Source: Arthrobacter sp. Alg241-R88 (GTDB lineage Bacteria; Actinomycetota; Actinomycetes; Actinomycetales; Micrococcaceae). Taken from it: DNA of 64,000 nucleotides. The stretch is from positions 947,766 to 1,011,765 of the forward strand of contig NZ_UNRG01000001.1 of the NCBI RefSeq assembly GCF_900537115.1. The letters run 5' to 3'. Position numbers and translations under genes: made by a program. The stretch's first letter is position 1. Every line of letters starts with the position of its first letter. Positions 7,916 to 17,169 of this stretch are shown here, piece after piece. Below the pieces are notes generated by a model. That model was given only the letters and a program-made list of their open reading frames with translations. It made no database searches and was not told where the DNA came from.

Positions 7916-9709
7916 GTGACCTCCCGGAACGAGCAAGACGAACCGCACGATGAGCAGCGTCCGCCTTCCAGCAGTGCCGGTGCCCTTGCAGCCGTAGCGC
8001 TCCTGGAAGAGGTGCGCGGTGATCTTGCCGCCGCGGCGCTGCCGCTGGCACTGCCGGACGTGGAGCAGGCACGGCGTGACGCCGCCGGCGCCGTCGCCCA
8101 ACTCGACGACTACATCCTCCCGCGGTACCGAAGCCTCGATGCCCCGCTGCTGGCCGTCGTCGGAGGTTCCACCGGTGCGGGCAAGTCCACACTCGTCAAC
8201 GCCCTTGTTGGCCACCCCGTCACCCGTTCGGGCGCCATCCGCCCCACCACCCGCCAGCCCATCCTCCTGCACCATCCGTCGGAGGCGGCCTGGTTTGAAG
8301 GCCAGCGCGTCCTGCCAAGCCTGAGCAGAATCCGCGGATACGTCGCCAGCAGCCCGGTGCCAGCCAGCCGCGCAGGTGCCGTTCCGGACGCGGGCGCCAT
8401 GTCTTCCCTGGTGCTTGTGGCCGACCCCGCTGTCCCCGCGGGAATCGCAGTGCTGGATGCTCCCGACGTCGACTCCATCTCGGACGACAACCGCAAGTTG
8501 GCAGCGCAGCTCCTTGCTGCCGCCGATTTGTGGATCTTCGTCACAACGGCCAACCGCTACGCCGACGCCGTCCCATGGAAACTGCTCCTGGACGCAGCTT
8601 CGCGGGACATCATGGTGGCTGTGGTGCTGGACCGTGTACCGCCGGGGGCGGAAAGGGAAGTCAGCGAGGACCTCCGCAGCCTCCTGGACCGCGAGGGCCT
8701 GGACGCGGCACAGCTGTTCATGATCCCGGAGACCACTTTGAATCCGCTGGGCATGCTCCCGGCCGGCACCGTCCTTCCCATAAGGACGTGGCTCGGAGAG
8801 CTGGCCGCAGATGCCGCCGGCCGTTCGGAGATCGCCCGCCGCACGCTCAACGGGACCGTCCGGGCACTGGCCGGCCGTGTTGCAGCCGTGGCCCAGGCGG
8901 CCCGGGAGCAGGAGGCCGCCGCAGATAACCTCGAGGCTGCCGCGGTCTCGGCCTACCATGATGCTGCCGGCCGGATTCTCGACGCTACCAGGGACGGGGC
9001 ACTGCTGCGGGGTGAAGTGCTCGCCCGCTGGCAGGACTTCGTGGGCACCGGCGAGTTCTTCCGCGCCCTGGAACAGAACGTGGGCCGGTTCCGCGACCGG
9101 TTGGGCGCCTTCTTCCGGGGTGAGCCGCCGCCCGCGGTGCGCGTTGAGGCAGCCATCGAGACGGGGCTGCAGGCCGTAATCATCGACGAAGCCGCAAATG
9201 CGGCGGAGGACACCGACCAGCGGTGGCGTACCGACCCCGCAGGGCGCCAGCTGCTGGGGACGGCCGACCTTTCCGGGACCACGCCGGGCTTCGAGGACCG
9301 GGCCGCCGCCGAAATCAGGGCCTGGCAGGAAGCCCTGATGGAACTCATCCGCACCGAGGGCCAGGGAAAGCGGACCCAGGCCCGCTGGCTGTCTTTCGGG
9401 ATCAACGGGCTGGGGGCCGCCCTGATGATCGTGGTGTTCTCGATGACCGCTGGACTGACAGGACTTGAGGTTGGTGTGGCAGGCGGAACGGCCGTCGTGG
9501 GCCAGCGGCTTCTCGAAGCGGTCTTTGGTGAGGACGCAGTGCGGCGCATGGCCGAAAAAGCGCGGGAGGACCTGCACGCCCGCTGCCAGCGGCTGTTAGC
9601 GGAAGAGCGGCAAAAGTTCCTTACCCGGCTTCCGGAGCGCGATGAACGCGCCCCGCAGACTCTTGCCGCCCACGCGGACGCCCTGGTCCGCCTGGCGGAT
9701 GCCGCATGA
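7916..9709 (+). CDS. Dynamin-like GTPase, first of a pair
   Basis: This 597-residue protein has a P-loop GGSTGAGKS (residues 83-91) and a G3 region LDAPDVDS. At the G4 position VVLDRVPPG replaces the canonical N/TKxD. The rest is largely helical, with coiled-coil-like stretches and a C-terminal hydrophobic segment around 495-530 (ALMIVVFSMTAGLTG and following). The layout resembles bacterial dynamin-like or YfjP-type membrane GTPases, so a membrane-remodelling role is plausible but unproven. The GTG at 7916 is chosen because CATGAT lies six bases upstream; a TTG at 7865 near a GGGAGG would add 17 residues. The stop overlaps the next start. Confidence 0.8.
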   Translation: MTSRNEQDEPHDEQRPPSSSAGALAAVALLEEVRGDLAAAALPLALPDVEQARRDAAGAVAQLDDYILPRYRSLDAPLLAVVGGSTGAGKSTLVNALVGHPVTRSGAIRPTTRQPILLHHPSEAAWFEGQRVLPSLSRIRGYVASSPVPASRAGAVPDAGAMSSLVLVADPAVPAGIAVLDAPDVDSISDDNRKLAAQLLAAADLWIFVTTANRYADAVPWKLLLDAASRDIMVAVVLDRVPPGAEREVSEDLRSLLDREGLDAAQLFMIPETTLNPLGMLPAGTVLPIRTWLGELAADAAGRSEIARRTLNGTVRALAGRVAAVAQAAREQEAAADNLEAAAVSAYHDAAGRILDATRDGALLRGEVLARWQDFVGTGEFFRALEQNVGRFRDRLGAFFRGEPPPAVRVEAAIETGLQAVIIDEAANAAEDTDQRWRTDPAGRQLLGTADLSGTTPGFEDRAAAEIRAWQEALMELIRTEGQGKRTQARWLSFGINGLGAALMIVVFSMTAGLTGLEVGVAGGTAVVGQRLLEAVFGEDAVRRMAEKAREDLHARCQRLLAEERQKFLTRLPERDERAPQTLAAHADALVRLADAA

Positions 9710-11322
9710 GCCGCCACAGCGACACTCGCGAGGAGTCCCGGCTTGACCGCCGGCTTGCGGCCCTCAACGACGCCCGCGAGCTTGGCGAAGGCGTCCTGCC
9801 CGATGCGTCGCTCCAGGAAGTATTGACCGTCCTGGAGCGGGCCAGTTCGCGCCGCTCGCTGTCGGCCGACCACACAGTGGTGGGCTTCTTCGGTGCCACC
9901 GGAAGCGGCAAATCCTCCCTGTTCAATGCGGTCAGCGGAGCTGAAATCGCGACGGCGGCCGCGCGCCGGCCTACGACGTCGGAACCCTTGGCGGGCGTGT
10001 GGGGAGCGGAAGGCAGCGAGCCGCTGCTCGACTGGCTCGAGGTTCGCAACCGGCACCACGCGGCGGCTGTGGAAGGCTTCGCTGACGAGGAAACCGGCCT
10101 GATCCTGCTGGACCTCCCAGACTTCGATTCCACCCGCGCGTCCAACCGCGAAGTGGTCCAGCGGATGGTGGGCCTCGTGGACGTCCTGGTGTGGGTTCTT
10201 GACCCCCAAAAGTATGCAGACGCGGCCGTACATAATGATTACCTGTCGCGCCTGGCGTCGCACGGCGCCGTAACGCTGGTGGTCCTTAACCAGGTGGACC
10301 GGCTCCCGGAGCATGATGTCCAGCCCGTCCTGGAATCGCTGCGGTCCATCCTCGCCCGCGACGGACTGGGCAAGGTCCAGGTGCTGGCGGCCTCCGCCCT
10401 GACGGGTACTGGTGTGGACAAGGTCCGGGCAGCTATCCGGAGCGTTGCCGTAAAGCGCAAAGCCCAGTCGCAGCGGCTCGCTGCCGACATTACCCGGGCC
10501 ACCGCGGAACTGGGTGCAGTTTCCGGCGGGGGAGAGGCGGCCGGGGTCCGCGCGGCGGCAAAGACACGCCTGGGCGACGAACTGGCCGTGGCAGCCAACG
10601 TACCCACCGTAGTCCGGGCGGTTGGCCAGTCCTACCGGCTTGAGTCAGTCAAGCGCACCGGTTGGCCGGTCACCCGATGGCTGTCCAGGTTCCGGCCCGA
10701 TCCGCTGCGCCGGCTTAATCTGCGCAGCGCTGCCCCGTCGGAGCTGAACCGGACCTCGCTGCCGCCGGCAGGGGCGCCGGAACGCGCGCGGACGGACGCA
10801 GCGGTCCGCGACTTCGCTGACGCCGCCAGTGCTGGCGCCCCCGGCCCTTGGCGGGCGGCCATCCGCGGCGCCGCACGGGAGGGCCGGGAGCAGTTGCCTG
10901 ACGCCCTTGACCAGGCCATCGCCGGAACAGACCTGGCCGCCAACCGCAGGTCCTGGTGGTGGGGAGTATTCAACGTGGTGCAATGGCTGGCCCTGCTCAC
11001 GGTGTTGGGAGGCCTCGGCTGGCTCGGCGTACTGGCCGCCCTCGGGTACTTCCAGATGCCCGTTCCCGAGGTGCCGAGGGTTGAAGGCTGGCCCCTGCCT
11101 ACGCTGATGATCGCAGCCGGGGTGGTGTTGGGGATCTTCCTGGCAATCACCGGACGCTTTATTGCCGCTGCCGCGGCGAATGCCAGGGCCGCCAGGGCGC
11201 GGAAGCGGCTCAATGCCGCAGTTTCGTCCGTCGCCCAGGAGTTGGTGGTGGAGCCGGTGGAGGTGGAAGTCAGCCGCCTCGCCGCTTTTAATGCGGCATT
11301 GAAGACGGCCGGGGCAGGATAG
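9706..11322 (+). CDS. Dynamin-like GTPase, second of a pair
   Basis: This 538-residue protein has a P-loop GATGSGKS (63-70), G3 LDLPDFDS and an intact G4 VVLNQVDRL, followed by ASALTGTGVD as a G5-like motif. Two hydrophobic segments (about 424-447 and 464-491) suggest a membrane hairpin near the C-terminus, flanked by a basic stretch. The ATG overlaps the upstream GTPase stop by four bases, so the partners should be made in matched amounts. Paired bacterial dynamin-like proteins such as Streptomyces DynA/DynB act together at membranes; equivalence here is inference from architecture only. Confidence 0.82.
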   Translation: MSRHSDTREESRLDRRLAALNDARELGEGVLPDASLQEVLTVLERASSRRSLSADHTVVGFFGATGSGKSSLFNAVSGAEIATAAARRPTTSEPLAGVWGAEGSEPLLDWLEVRNRHHAAAVEGFADEETGLILLDLPDFDSTRASNREVVQRMVGLVDVLVWVLDPQKYADAAVHNDYLSRLASHGAVTLVVLNQVDRLPEHDVQPVLESLRSILARDGLGKVQVLAASALTGTGVDKVRAAIRSVAVKRKAQSQRLAADITRATAELGAVSGGGEAAGVRAAAKTRLGDELAVAANVPTVVRAVGQSYRLESVKRTGWPVTRWLSRFRPDPLRRLNLRSAAPSELNRTSLPPAGAPERARTDAAVRDFADAASAGAPGPWRAAIRGAAREGREQLPDALDQAIAGTDLAANRRSWWWGVFNVVQWLALLTVLGGLGWLGVLAALGYFQMPVPEVPRVEGWPLPTLMIAAGVVLGIFLAITGRFIAAAAANARAARARKRLNAAVSSVAQELVVEPVEVEVSRLAAFNAALKTAGAG

Positions 11323-11379
11323 AACGGAAGAACCAGCGGCGGCAACCAGCACGGCAATAAGCCCGCTGGGCTGCAGCAA

Positions 11380-11931
11380 CTAAATGCCGGCGGCCGCGAG
11401 TTCGGCAGCGGCGTCCCGGACCTTTATCAGGGTCCGCAGGTTGCGTGTTGTGGTGGAGGCCTTGAACCTGGGTTTGGCCGAGATCTTGCTGAAGGGGCTG
11501 TCCAGCGTTCCGCCGGCCGGTGCCAGCCATGCCAGAGCCTCCGGCCCTAACCTCGTCTGCTCCGCCCCCTCCAGCGCAGTCCCCGCTGCATCGAGTTCGT
11601 CAAGCATTGCCGGGTCGGAGGAAAGCGTGATGTAGGTGTGGGTGCTTTTGTCATCGTCCGGGTAGGGGCAGGCTGCCACCAGTTCGGACACCCGGGCTGC
11701 GTCGAGCACCACCACCCAGGCGTCATAGCCAAACTCATCACGGAGGCATTTTTCGCACTCCCGCTTCACCGCTGACGCATCCAGCCGGCTGGCCAGCACA
11801 ACATTTCCGCTGGCAAGCAGGGTTCGGGCATCGGAAAAGCCCGCGTCCTTCAGCGCCTCCCGGAGCTGGGCCATTTTGATGTTGATGCCGCCCACGTTGA
11901 TGCCCCGGAGAAACACTGCATAGCTGCCCAT
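11380..11931 (-). CDS. DUF1697 family protein
   Basis: This 183-residue protein has the DUF1697 signature: MGSYAVFLRGINVGG at the start, a mid-region ARTLLASGNVVL and a C-terminal basic stretch with LRTLIKV. The family is widespread but uncharacterised. No signal peptide or membrane segment is visible. TAGGAT lies seven bases upstream of the ATG on the minus strand without a Shine-Dalgarno, so the mRNA is probably leaderless. It converges on the GTPase pair. Confidence 0.85.
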   Translation of the reverse strand: MGSYAVFLRGINVGGINIKMAQLREALKDAGFSDARTLLASGNVVLASRLDASAVKRECEKCLRDEFGYDAWVVVLDAARVSELVAACPYPDDDKSTHTYITLSSDPAMLDELDAAGTALEGAEQTRLGPEALAWLAPAGGTLDSPFSKISAKPRFKASTTTRNLRTLIKVRDAAAELAAAGI

Positions 11932-11985
11932 GGCGAGAATCCTAGCGCCAGCAGTCGGCCCGGGCTGGCAGGCTCTGTTCTTAAG

Positions 11986-12705
11986 TCAGTCGTTGTTCTT
12001 GCGCAGGGCCTCGGTGAGGATGCGGCCTGCGTTGCAGACCACTTCTGCATGCAGCCGGCCGGGCTGGCGGGTGAGGCGCTCGATCGGGCCGGAAATTGAA
12101 ACGGCCGCGATGACCCGGCCGGAAGGTCCCCGCACTGGTGCGGAAACTGAAGCGACCCCCGGCTCGCGTTCGCCAAGGCTCTGTCCCCAGCCCCGCCGTC
12201 GTACGCCTGCCAGGACGGTCGGCGTGAAGCGGGCCGACTGCAGTCCTTCCAGCAGGCGGTCGTGGTCCTCCCAGGCGAGCAGCACCTGGGCCGCGGATCC
12301 TGCCTTCATGGACAACTGCGTGCCTACCGGGATGGTGTCGCGCAAGCCGATGGGGCGCTCGGCGGAGGCCACGCACACGCGCCAGTCGCCTTGGCGGCGG
12401 AAAATTTGGGCACTTTCGCCCGTGGCGTCGCGCAGCTGCATCAGCACGGGACCGGCAGAAGCGATGAGACGGTCCTCGCCTGCAGCCGAGGCCAGCTCGA
12501 CCAGACGGCTTCCCAGCACAAAGCGGCCCTGGATGTCGCGGCTCACCAGCCGGTGGTGCACCAGTGCAAGGGCGAGGCGATGGACAGTGGGCCGGGCCAG
12601 GCCGGTAGCCGCTACCAGCTGCGCCAGAGTGGTGGGGCCGGCCTCCAGTGCATCAAGCACCTGGGCCGCTTTATCAATGACACCGACTCCACTAGAATTG
12701 TCCAT
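11986..12705 (-). CDS. ndgR: IclR-family regulator divergent from leuCD (NdgR/LtbR type)
   Basis: This 239-residue IclR-type regulator has an N-terminal winged helix (ATGLARPTVHRLALAL) and a C-terminal effector domain (about 75-235). Its position divergent from leuC is that of NdgR in Streptomyces and LtbR in Corynebacterium, which control leucine (and tryptophan) biosynthesis; the assignment rests on that synteny plus the family fold. The ATG at 12705 is preferred because the longer frame would run into the intergenic inverted repeat at 12721-12735, the likely operator. It may also repress itself. Confidence 0.85.
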   Translation of the reverse strand: MDNSSGVGVIDKAAQVLDALEAGPTTLAQLVAATGLARPTVHRLALALVHHRLVSRDIQGRFVLGSRLVELASAAGEDRLIASAGPVLMQLRDATGESAQIFRRQGDWRVCVASAERPIGLRDTIPVGTQLSMKAGSAAQVLLAWEDHDRLLEGLQSARFTPTVLAGVRRRGWGQSLGEREPGVASVSAPVRGPSGRVIAAVSISGPIERLTRQPGRLHAEVVCNAGRILTEALRKNND

Positions 12706-12720
12706 GTAATGATATTGCCG

Positions 12721-12735
12721 TCTCATTATCTGAGA
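12721..12735. promoter_or_regulatory. Inverted repeat, candidate NdgR/LtbR operator
   Basis: TCTCA-N5-TGAGA is a perfect 5-bp inverted repeat in the 112-bp gap between the divergent regulator and leuC. Location and symmetry suit an IclR dimer site; no binding evidence is available. Confidence 0.5.
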
Positions 12736-12817
12736 TGCAAATCTTTCGGCTGGCGCAGTGCAAGGCGTACTGGTTCAGTGGAATACATCAGCCAAACAGC
12801 AGTGAAGGGAGATGGCC

Positions 12818-14284
12818 ATGGCAAAGACATTGGCCGAGAAAGTCTGGGACGCACACGTGGTGCGCAAAGGCGATGGCGACGGAGCCAATGCCCAGCCCGA
12901 CCTTCTCTTCATCGACCTCCACCTTGTCCACGAGGTCACATCCCCGCAAGCCTTCGAGGGCCTGCGGCTGGCCGGCAGGAAACTGCGCCGGCCGGACCTG
13001 ACCATCGCCACGGAGGACCACAACACTCCCACGCTGGACATAGACAAGCCTATCGCCGACCTGACCAGCCGGACGCAGATCCAGACCCTCCGCAACAACT
13101 GCGCCGAGTTCGGGGTACGCCTGCATTCCCTCGGTGACGCCGAACAAGGCATCGTCCACGTGGTGGGGCCGCAGTTGGGGCTGACGCAGCCCGGCATGAC
13201 GGTGGTCTGCGGTGACTCGCACACCTCCACGCACGGTGCGTTCGGCGCACTGGCCATGGGCATCGGAACCTCCGAGGTGGAGCATGTCATGGCCACCCAG
13301 ACGCTGTCCTTGAAGCCGTTCAAAACGATGGCCATCAATGTCGAGGGGACACTGCGTCCCGGTGTCACGGCCAAGGACATCATCCTCGCCGTCATCGCCA
13401 AGATCGGCACCGGCGGCGGCCAGGGCTACGTCCTGGAATACCGCGGTTCCGCTATCCGTGCGCTGTCCATGGACGCCCGCATGACCATCTGCAACATGTC
13501 CATCGAAGCCGGTGCCCGTGCCGGCCTGGTGGCGCCGGACGAGACCACCTACAACTACATGAAGGGCCGTCCCCACGCCCCCCAGGGCGCTGACTGGGAC
13601 GCCGCCGTCGAGTACTGGAACACGCTGCGTACCGACGACGACGCCACCTTTGACGCCCAGGTGGACCTGGACGCCGACACGCTGGAGCCGTTCGTCACCT
13701 GGGGCACCAACCCCGGCCAGGGCGTCTCGCTGTCCGAGTCTGTACCGTCGCCCGAGGACTTCGGCGACGAAAACGCCAAGGCAGCAGCCGAACGCGCCCT
13801 GCAGTACATGGGACTGGAAGCCGGCACGCCCATGAAAGACATCCGGGTGGACACCGTGTTCCTCGGCTCCTGCACCAACTCCCGCATGGAAGACCTGCGG
13901 GCCGCTGCGGACATTATCCGCGGGCGCCAAAAGGACCCGAACATCCGGATGCTGGTGGTGCCCGGATCGGCGCGGGTCCGCCTGGAAGCGGAGGCCGAGG
14001 GCCTGGACAAGGTCTTCAAGGACTTCGGCGCGGAATGGCGCTTCGCCGGCTGCTCCATGTGCCTGGGCATGAACCCGGACCAGCTGGAAGTGGGGGAGCG
14101 CTGCGCCTCCACCTCCAACCGCAACTTCGAAGGGCGCCAGGGCAAGGGCGGCCGCACGCACCTGGTCTCCCCGGTGGTTGCCGCAGCCACTGCCATCCGC
14201 GGCACGCTCAGCTCGCCGTCGGACCTGGATCCCGATCCGGTGGTTGAGCCTGTCCAGACCCCCATCCGCACCGACGCAGCCTAG
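12818..14284 (+). CDS. leuC: 3-isopropylmalate dehydratase, large subunit
   Basis: This 488-residue aconitase-family subunit isomerises 2- to 3-isopropylmalate with LeuD. The [4Fe-4S] ligands are in [12 protein letters not shown] and [24 protein letters not shown] is the substrate-site signature. The ATG at 12818 is chosen because AAGGGAG ends six bases upstream; an ATG at 12812 would abut the ribosome site. leuD follows after 8 bp. Control by the divergent IclR regulator is likely. Confidence 0.95.
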   Translation: MAKTLAEKVWDAHVVRKGDGDGANAQPDLLFIDLHLVHEVTSPQAFEGLRLAGRKLRRPDLTIATEDHNTPTLDIDKPIADLTSRTQIQTLRNNCAEFGVRLHSLGDAEQGIVHVVGPQLGLTQPGMTVVCGDSHTSTHGAFGALAMGIGTSEVEHVMATQTLSLKPFKTMAINVEGTLRPGVTAKDIILAVIAKIGTGGGQGYVLEYRGSAIRALSMDARMTICNMSIEAGARAGLVAPDETTYNYMKGRPHAPQGADWDAAVEYWNTLRTDDDATFDAQVDLDADTLEPFVTWGTNPGQGVSLSESVPSPEDFGDENAKAAAERALQYMGLEAGTPMKDIRVDTVFLGSCTNSRMEDLRAAADIIRGRQKDPNIRMLVVPGSARVRLEAEAEGLDKVFKDFGAEWRFAGCSMCLGMNPDQLEVGERCASTSNRNFEGRQGKGGRTHLVSPVVAAATAIRGTLSSPSDLDPDPVVEPVQTPIRTDAA

Positions 14285-14292
14285 GACACGCC

Positions 14293-14895
14293 ATGGAAAA
14301 GTTCACCACCCACACCGGAATCGGCGTCCCGCTGCGCCAGAGCAATGTGGACACGGACCAGATCATCCCTGCTGTCTACCTCAAGCGCATCACCCGCACG
14401 GGGTTCGAGGACGCGCTGTTCTCGGCGTGGCGCAAGGACCCGTCCTTCATCCTGAACCAGGCGCCTTTCAACAGCGGATCCGTGCTGGTGGCCGGCCCGG
14501 ACTTCGGCACCGGCTCGTCCCGGGAGCATGCGGTGTGGGCACTGAAGGACTACGGTTTCAAGACCGTGCTCTCCTCCCGGTTCGCTGACATCTTCCGTGG
14601 CAACTCGGGCAAGCAGGGACTGCTCGCAGCCGAGGTGGCCCAGGACGACATCGAACTGATCTGGAAGGAACTGGAGAACGCTCCCGGGACCGAGGTCACC
14701 GTGGACCTCGTCTCCAAAACGGTGATGTGCGGCAACATCGTGGCACCCTTCGACATCGACGATTACACCCGGTGGCGCCTGCTCGAAGGACTGGACGACA
14801 TCGGGCTGACCCTGCAGCATGAGGCGGACATCACTGCCTACGAAGCCACCCGGCCTGCCTTCAAGCCCAAAACCCTGCCGGCGCGCCTTTCCTGA
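14293..14895 (+). CDS. leuD: 3-isopropylmalate dehydratase, small subunit
   Basis: This 200-residue swivel-domain partner of LeuC contains [14 protein letters not shown], the conserved N-terminal motif, and [17 protein letters not shown], the substrate-recognition loop. It is translated from an ATG 8 bp after leuC, in the same operon. Length and motifs are normal. A hairpin follows. Confidence 0.95.
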   Translation: MEKFTTHTGIGVPLRQSNVDTDQIIPAVYLKRITRTGFEDALFSAWRKDPSFILNQAPFNSGSVLVAGPDFGTGSSREHAVWALKDYGFKTVLSSRFADIFRGNSGKQGLLAAEVAQDDIELIWKELENAPGTEVTVDLVSKTVMCGNIVAPFDIDDYTRWRLLEGLDDIGLTLQHEADITAYEATRPAFKPKTLPARLS

Positions 14896-14932
14896 GCCGG
14901 CCGAAGCAGAGTTGCCTGTTCTAAAAAAAGGC

Positions 14933-14964
14933 CGACGGCGGCGCGCCACGCCCTGCCGCCGTCG
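14933..14964 (+). terminator. Hairpin after leuD
   Basis: A 10-bp stem (14933-14942 with 14955-14964) with a 12-nt loop lies 38 bp after the leuD stop. A run of seven A precedes it and no T-run follows on the plus strand. It may be a weak terminator or a boundary element before murA. Confidence 0.45.
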
Positions 14965-15056
14965 CACGCGTATTTCGGTTCGGTAACGCGACCTCCTATG
15001 CTTGGTTGGAGCCTTTGCAAGGATTTGGGGGCTAGTCATCGTTAGGAAACCGGTAT

Positions 15057-16382
15057 ATGAGTAGTGTTCTGACCATCCGCGGCGGAGTCCCGCTGACAGG
15101 CCGCGTCACCGTCCGGGGAGCGAAGAATCTCGTTCCCAAGGCCATGGTGGCTGCCTTGCTGGGCAACGAGCCGTCGGTGTTGCGGAACGTGCCGGAGATC
15201 AAGGACGTGGAGGTAGTCACCTCCCTCCTGCAGCTGCACGGAGTGACTGTAGTGAAGGACCCCGTGAACGGGGACCTGACGCTGGACCCGAAGGCAGCCA
15301 AGACTGCGCCGAGCACCGCCATCGACGCGCATGCCGGCGACTCCAGGATTCCCATCCTGCTGTGCGGCCCCCTGATCCACGCCATCGGCGAGGCGTTCAT
15401 CCCGGACCTTGGCGGCTGCAAGATCGGTGACCGTCCCATTGACTACCACCTGGACGTGCTGCGCCAGTTCGGTGCCGTGGTGGAAAAGCGTCCCGGCGGC
15501 ATCCACATCTCCGCTCCCAAGGGACTGCACGGCGCAAAGATTTCCCTTCCCTACCCTTCTGTCGGTGCCACCGAGCAGGTGCTGCTGAGCGCCACCCGCG
15601 CGGAGGGCATCACGGAACTTTCCGGGGCAGCAACGGAGCCGGAGATCATCGACCTCATCGCTGTGCTGCAAAAGATGGGCGCGATCATCAGCGTCCAGAC
15701 CGACCGCACCATCCGTATCGAAGGCGTCCGCGACCTCGGCGGCTACAACCACCGCGCGCTTTCGGACCGCAACGAGTCGGCGTCGTGGGCTTCTGCTGCA
15801 CTGGTGACCAAGGGTGACATCTTTGTCGAAGGCGCCTCCCAGCGCGACATGATGACGTTCCTGAACACCTACCGCAAGGTGGGCGGCGGCATGGACATCG
15901 GCGAGGACGGCATCCGTTTCTACCATAAGGGCGGAAAGCTCAACCCCCTGGTCCTGGAAACAGACGTGCACCCCGGTTTCATGACCGACTGGCAGCAGCC
16001 GCTGGTGGTGGCGCTGACCCAGGCCGAAGGCGTCTCGATCGTGCACGAGACGGTCTACGAGAACCGCTTCGGCTTCACCGATGCCCTCATCCGGATGGGC
16101 GCGAGCATCCAGGTTCACCGTGAATGCCTCGGCAGCGTGCCCTGCAGGTTCGGCCAGCGCAACTTCCTGCACTCCGCCGTTATTTCAGGGCCGACCCAGC
16201 TCAAGGGAACCGACATCGACGTGCCGGACCTGCGCGGAGGCTTCAGCCACCTGATCGCGGCCCTGGCCGCCACCGGAACCTCACGCGTGACCGGAATCGA
16301 CATCATCAACCGGGGTTACGAGCGCTTCACCGAAAAGCTCGCGGGACTTGGTGCCGACTTCGACATCACCACGACGAAGTAG
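15057..16382 (+). CDS. murA: UDP-N-acetylglucosamine 1-carboxyvinyltransferase-type enzyme
   Basis: This 441-residue EPT-fold enzyme transfers enolpyruvate from PEP to UDP-GlcNAc, the first committed peptidoglycan step. It has GAKNLVPKAM (K23-N24, the PEP-binding pair) and Cys121 in LGGCKIGDRPID at the site of the fosfomycin-reactive cysteine. The usual MurA loop sequence around R120 is replaced by IDAHAGDSRIPILLCGP, so it belongs to the actinobacterial branch. TAGGAAA precedes the ATG. It starts a tightly packed envelope/lipid run with plsC, gpsA and ddl. Confidence 0.9.
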   Translation: MSSVLTIRGGVPLTGRVTVRGAKNLVPKAMVAALLGNEPSVLRNVPEIKDVEVVTSLLQLHGVTVVKDPVNGDLTLDPKAAKTAPSTAIDAHAGDSRIPILLCGPLIHAIGEAFIPDLGGCKIGDRPIDYHLDVLRQFGAVVEKRPGGIHISAPKGLHGAKISLPYPSVGATEQVLLSATRAEGITELSGAATEPEIIDLIAVLQKMGAIISVQTDRTIRIEGVRDLGGYNHRALSDRNESASWASAALVTKGDIFVEGASQRDMMTFLNTYRKVGGGMDIGEDGIRFYHKGGKLNPLVLETDVHPGFMTDWQQPLVVALTQAEGVSIVHETVYENRFGFTDALIRMGASIQVHRECLGSVPCRFGQRNFLHSAVISGPTQLKGTDIDVPDLRGGFSHLIAALAATGTSRVTGIDIINRGYERFTEKLAGLGADFDITTTK

Positions 16383-16392
16383 CGGTACCGAC

Positions 16393-17169
16393 GTGAAGGA
16401 ATCGGCCAAGAGCCGCGCGACCCTTGCGGTGGTCGCAGGAATAGTACGTCCCCTGTTCAACCTCATGATGGATAAGAAGTGGGAGGGCACCGAAAAGCTG
16501 CCTGCCGGCGGTTTCATCGCAGCGCCCAACCACTGCACCGAGATCGACCCCCTGATCATCGGCCACCTCCTCTATAACCACAAGCGCGCGCCGCACTTCC
16601 TGGCGAAATCCGGACTTTTCAAGGTTCCGGTCCTGGGCTGGGTCCTGCACGCAACCAAGCAGATTCCCGTGGAGCGTTCGACGGCGGGCGCCAACCGGTC
16701 CCTTCAGCTCGCGCAGGAGATCGTGGCCGAGGGCGGAGCCATCATCATCTACCCCGAAGGCACCCTCACCAGGGATCCGGACCTGTGGCCCATGAAGGGC
16801 CACACCGGTGCTGCGCGGCTTGCGCTTGAGGGCGGCATTCCGGTGGTGCCGATTGCCCACTGGGGAGCCCACGAGGTTTTCCCGCGCTACGGCAAGCGGT
16901 TCCACCTGTTTCCGCGCAAGAAGTCCAGGGTGGTTGTGGGCGAGCCGGTCGACTTGAGCGCCTTCACCGGCCGTCCCCTGGACAAGGCCACGCTGACCGG
17001 GGCCACCGACGCCATTATGGATGCGATCACCCAACTCCTGGCAGAGATCCGGGGCGAACAGCCTCCGGCGGAGCGCTGGGATCCGGCCAAGCAGCAGCAG
17101 GCGAAACACGGGCGCTTCGTGGAGCGCGGGCAGCAGCAGACCGGGGAACGGATGCCCGGTGACCTCTGA
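16393..17169 (+). CDS. plsC: 1-acyl-sn-glycerol-3-phosphate acyltransferase
   Basis: This 258-residue LPLAT-family acyltransferase converts lysophosphatidic to phosphatidic acid at the membrane. It has the H-x4-D catalytic motif in APNHCTEIDP and the glycerolphosphate-binding IIYPEGTLTRD. An N-terminal hydrophobic stretch (LAVVAGIVRPLFNLM) can associate with membrane. The C-terminal 25 residues are Gln/Arg-rich and unstructured. The GTG at 16393 lies 10 bp after murA, and the 3' end overlaps gpsA by 11 bp. Confidence 0.9.
   Translation: MKESAKSRATLAVVAGIVRPLFNLMMDKKWEGTEKLPAGGFIAAPNHCTEIDPLIIGHLLYNHKRAPHFLAKSGLFKVPVLGWVLHATKQIPVERSTAGANRSLQLAQEIVAEGGAIIIYPEGTLTRDPDLWPMKGHTGAARLALEGGIPVVPIAHWGAHEVFPRYGKRFHLFPRKKSRVVVGEPVDLSAFTGRPLDKATLTGATDAIMDAITQLLAEIRGEQPPAERWDPAKQQQAKHGRFVERGQQQTGERMPGDL

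Noticed and set aside
7829..9577. A 582-codon minus-strand open frame opposite the first GTPase
   Set aside because: Composition (Gly/Arg/His-rich, no motif) is that of a shadow frame; the plus strand has clear P-loop and G3 motifs.
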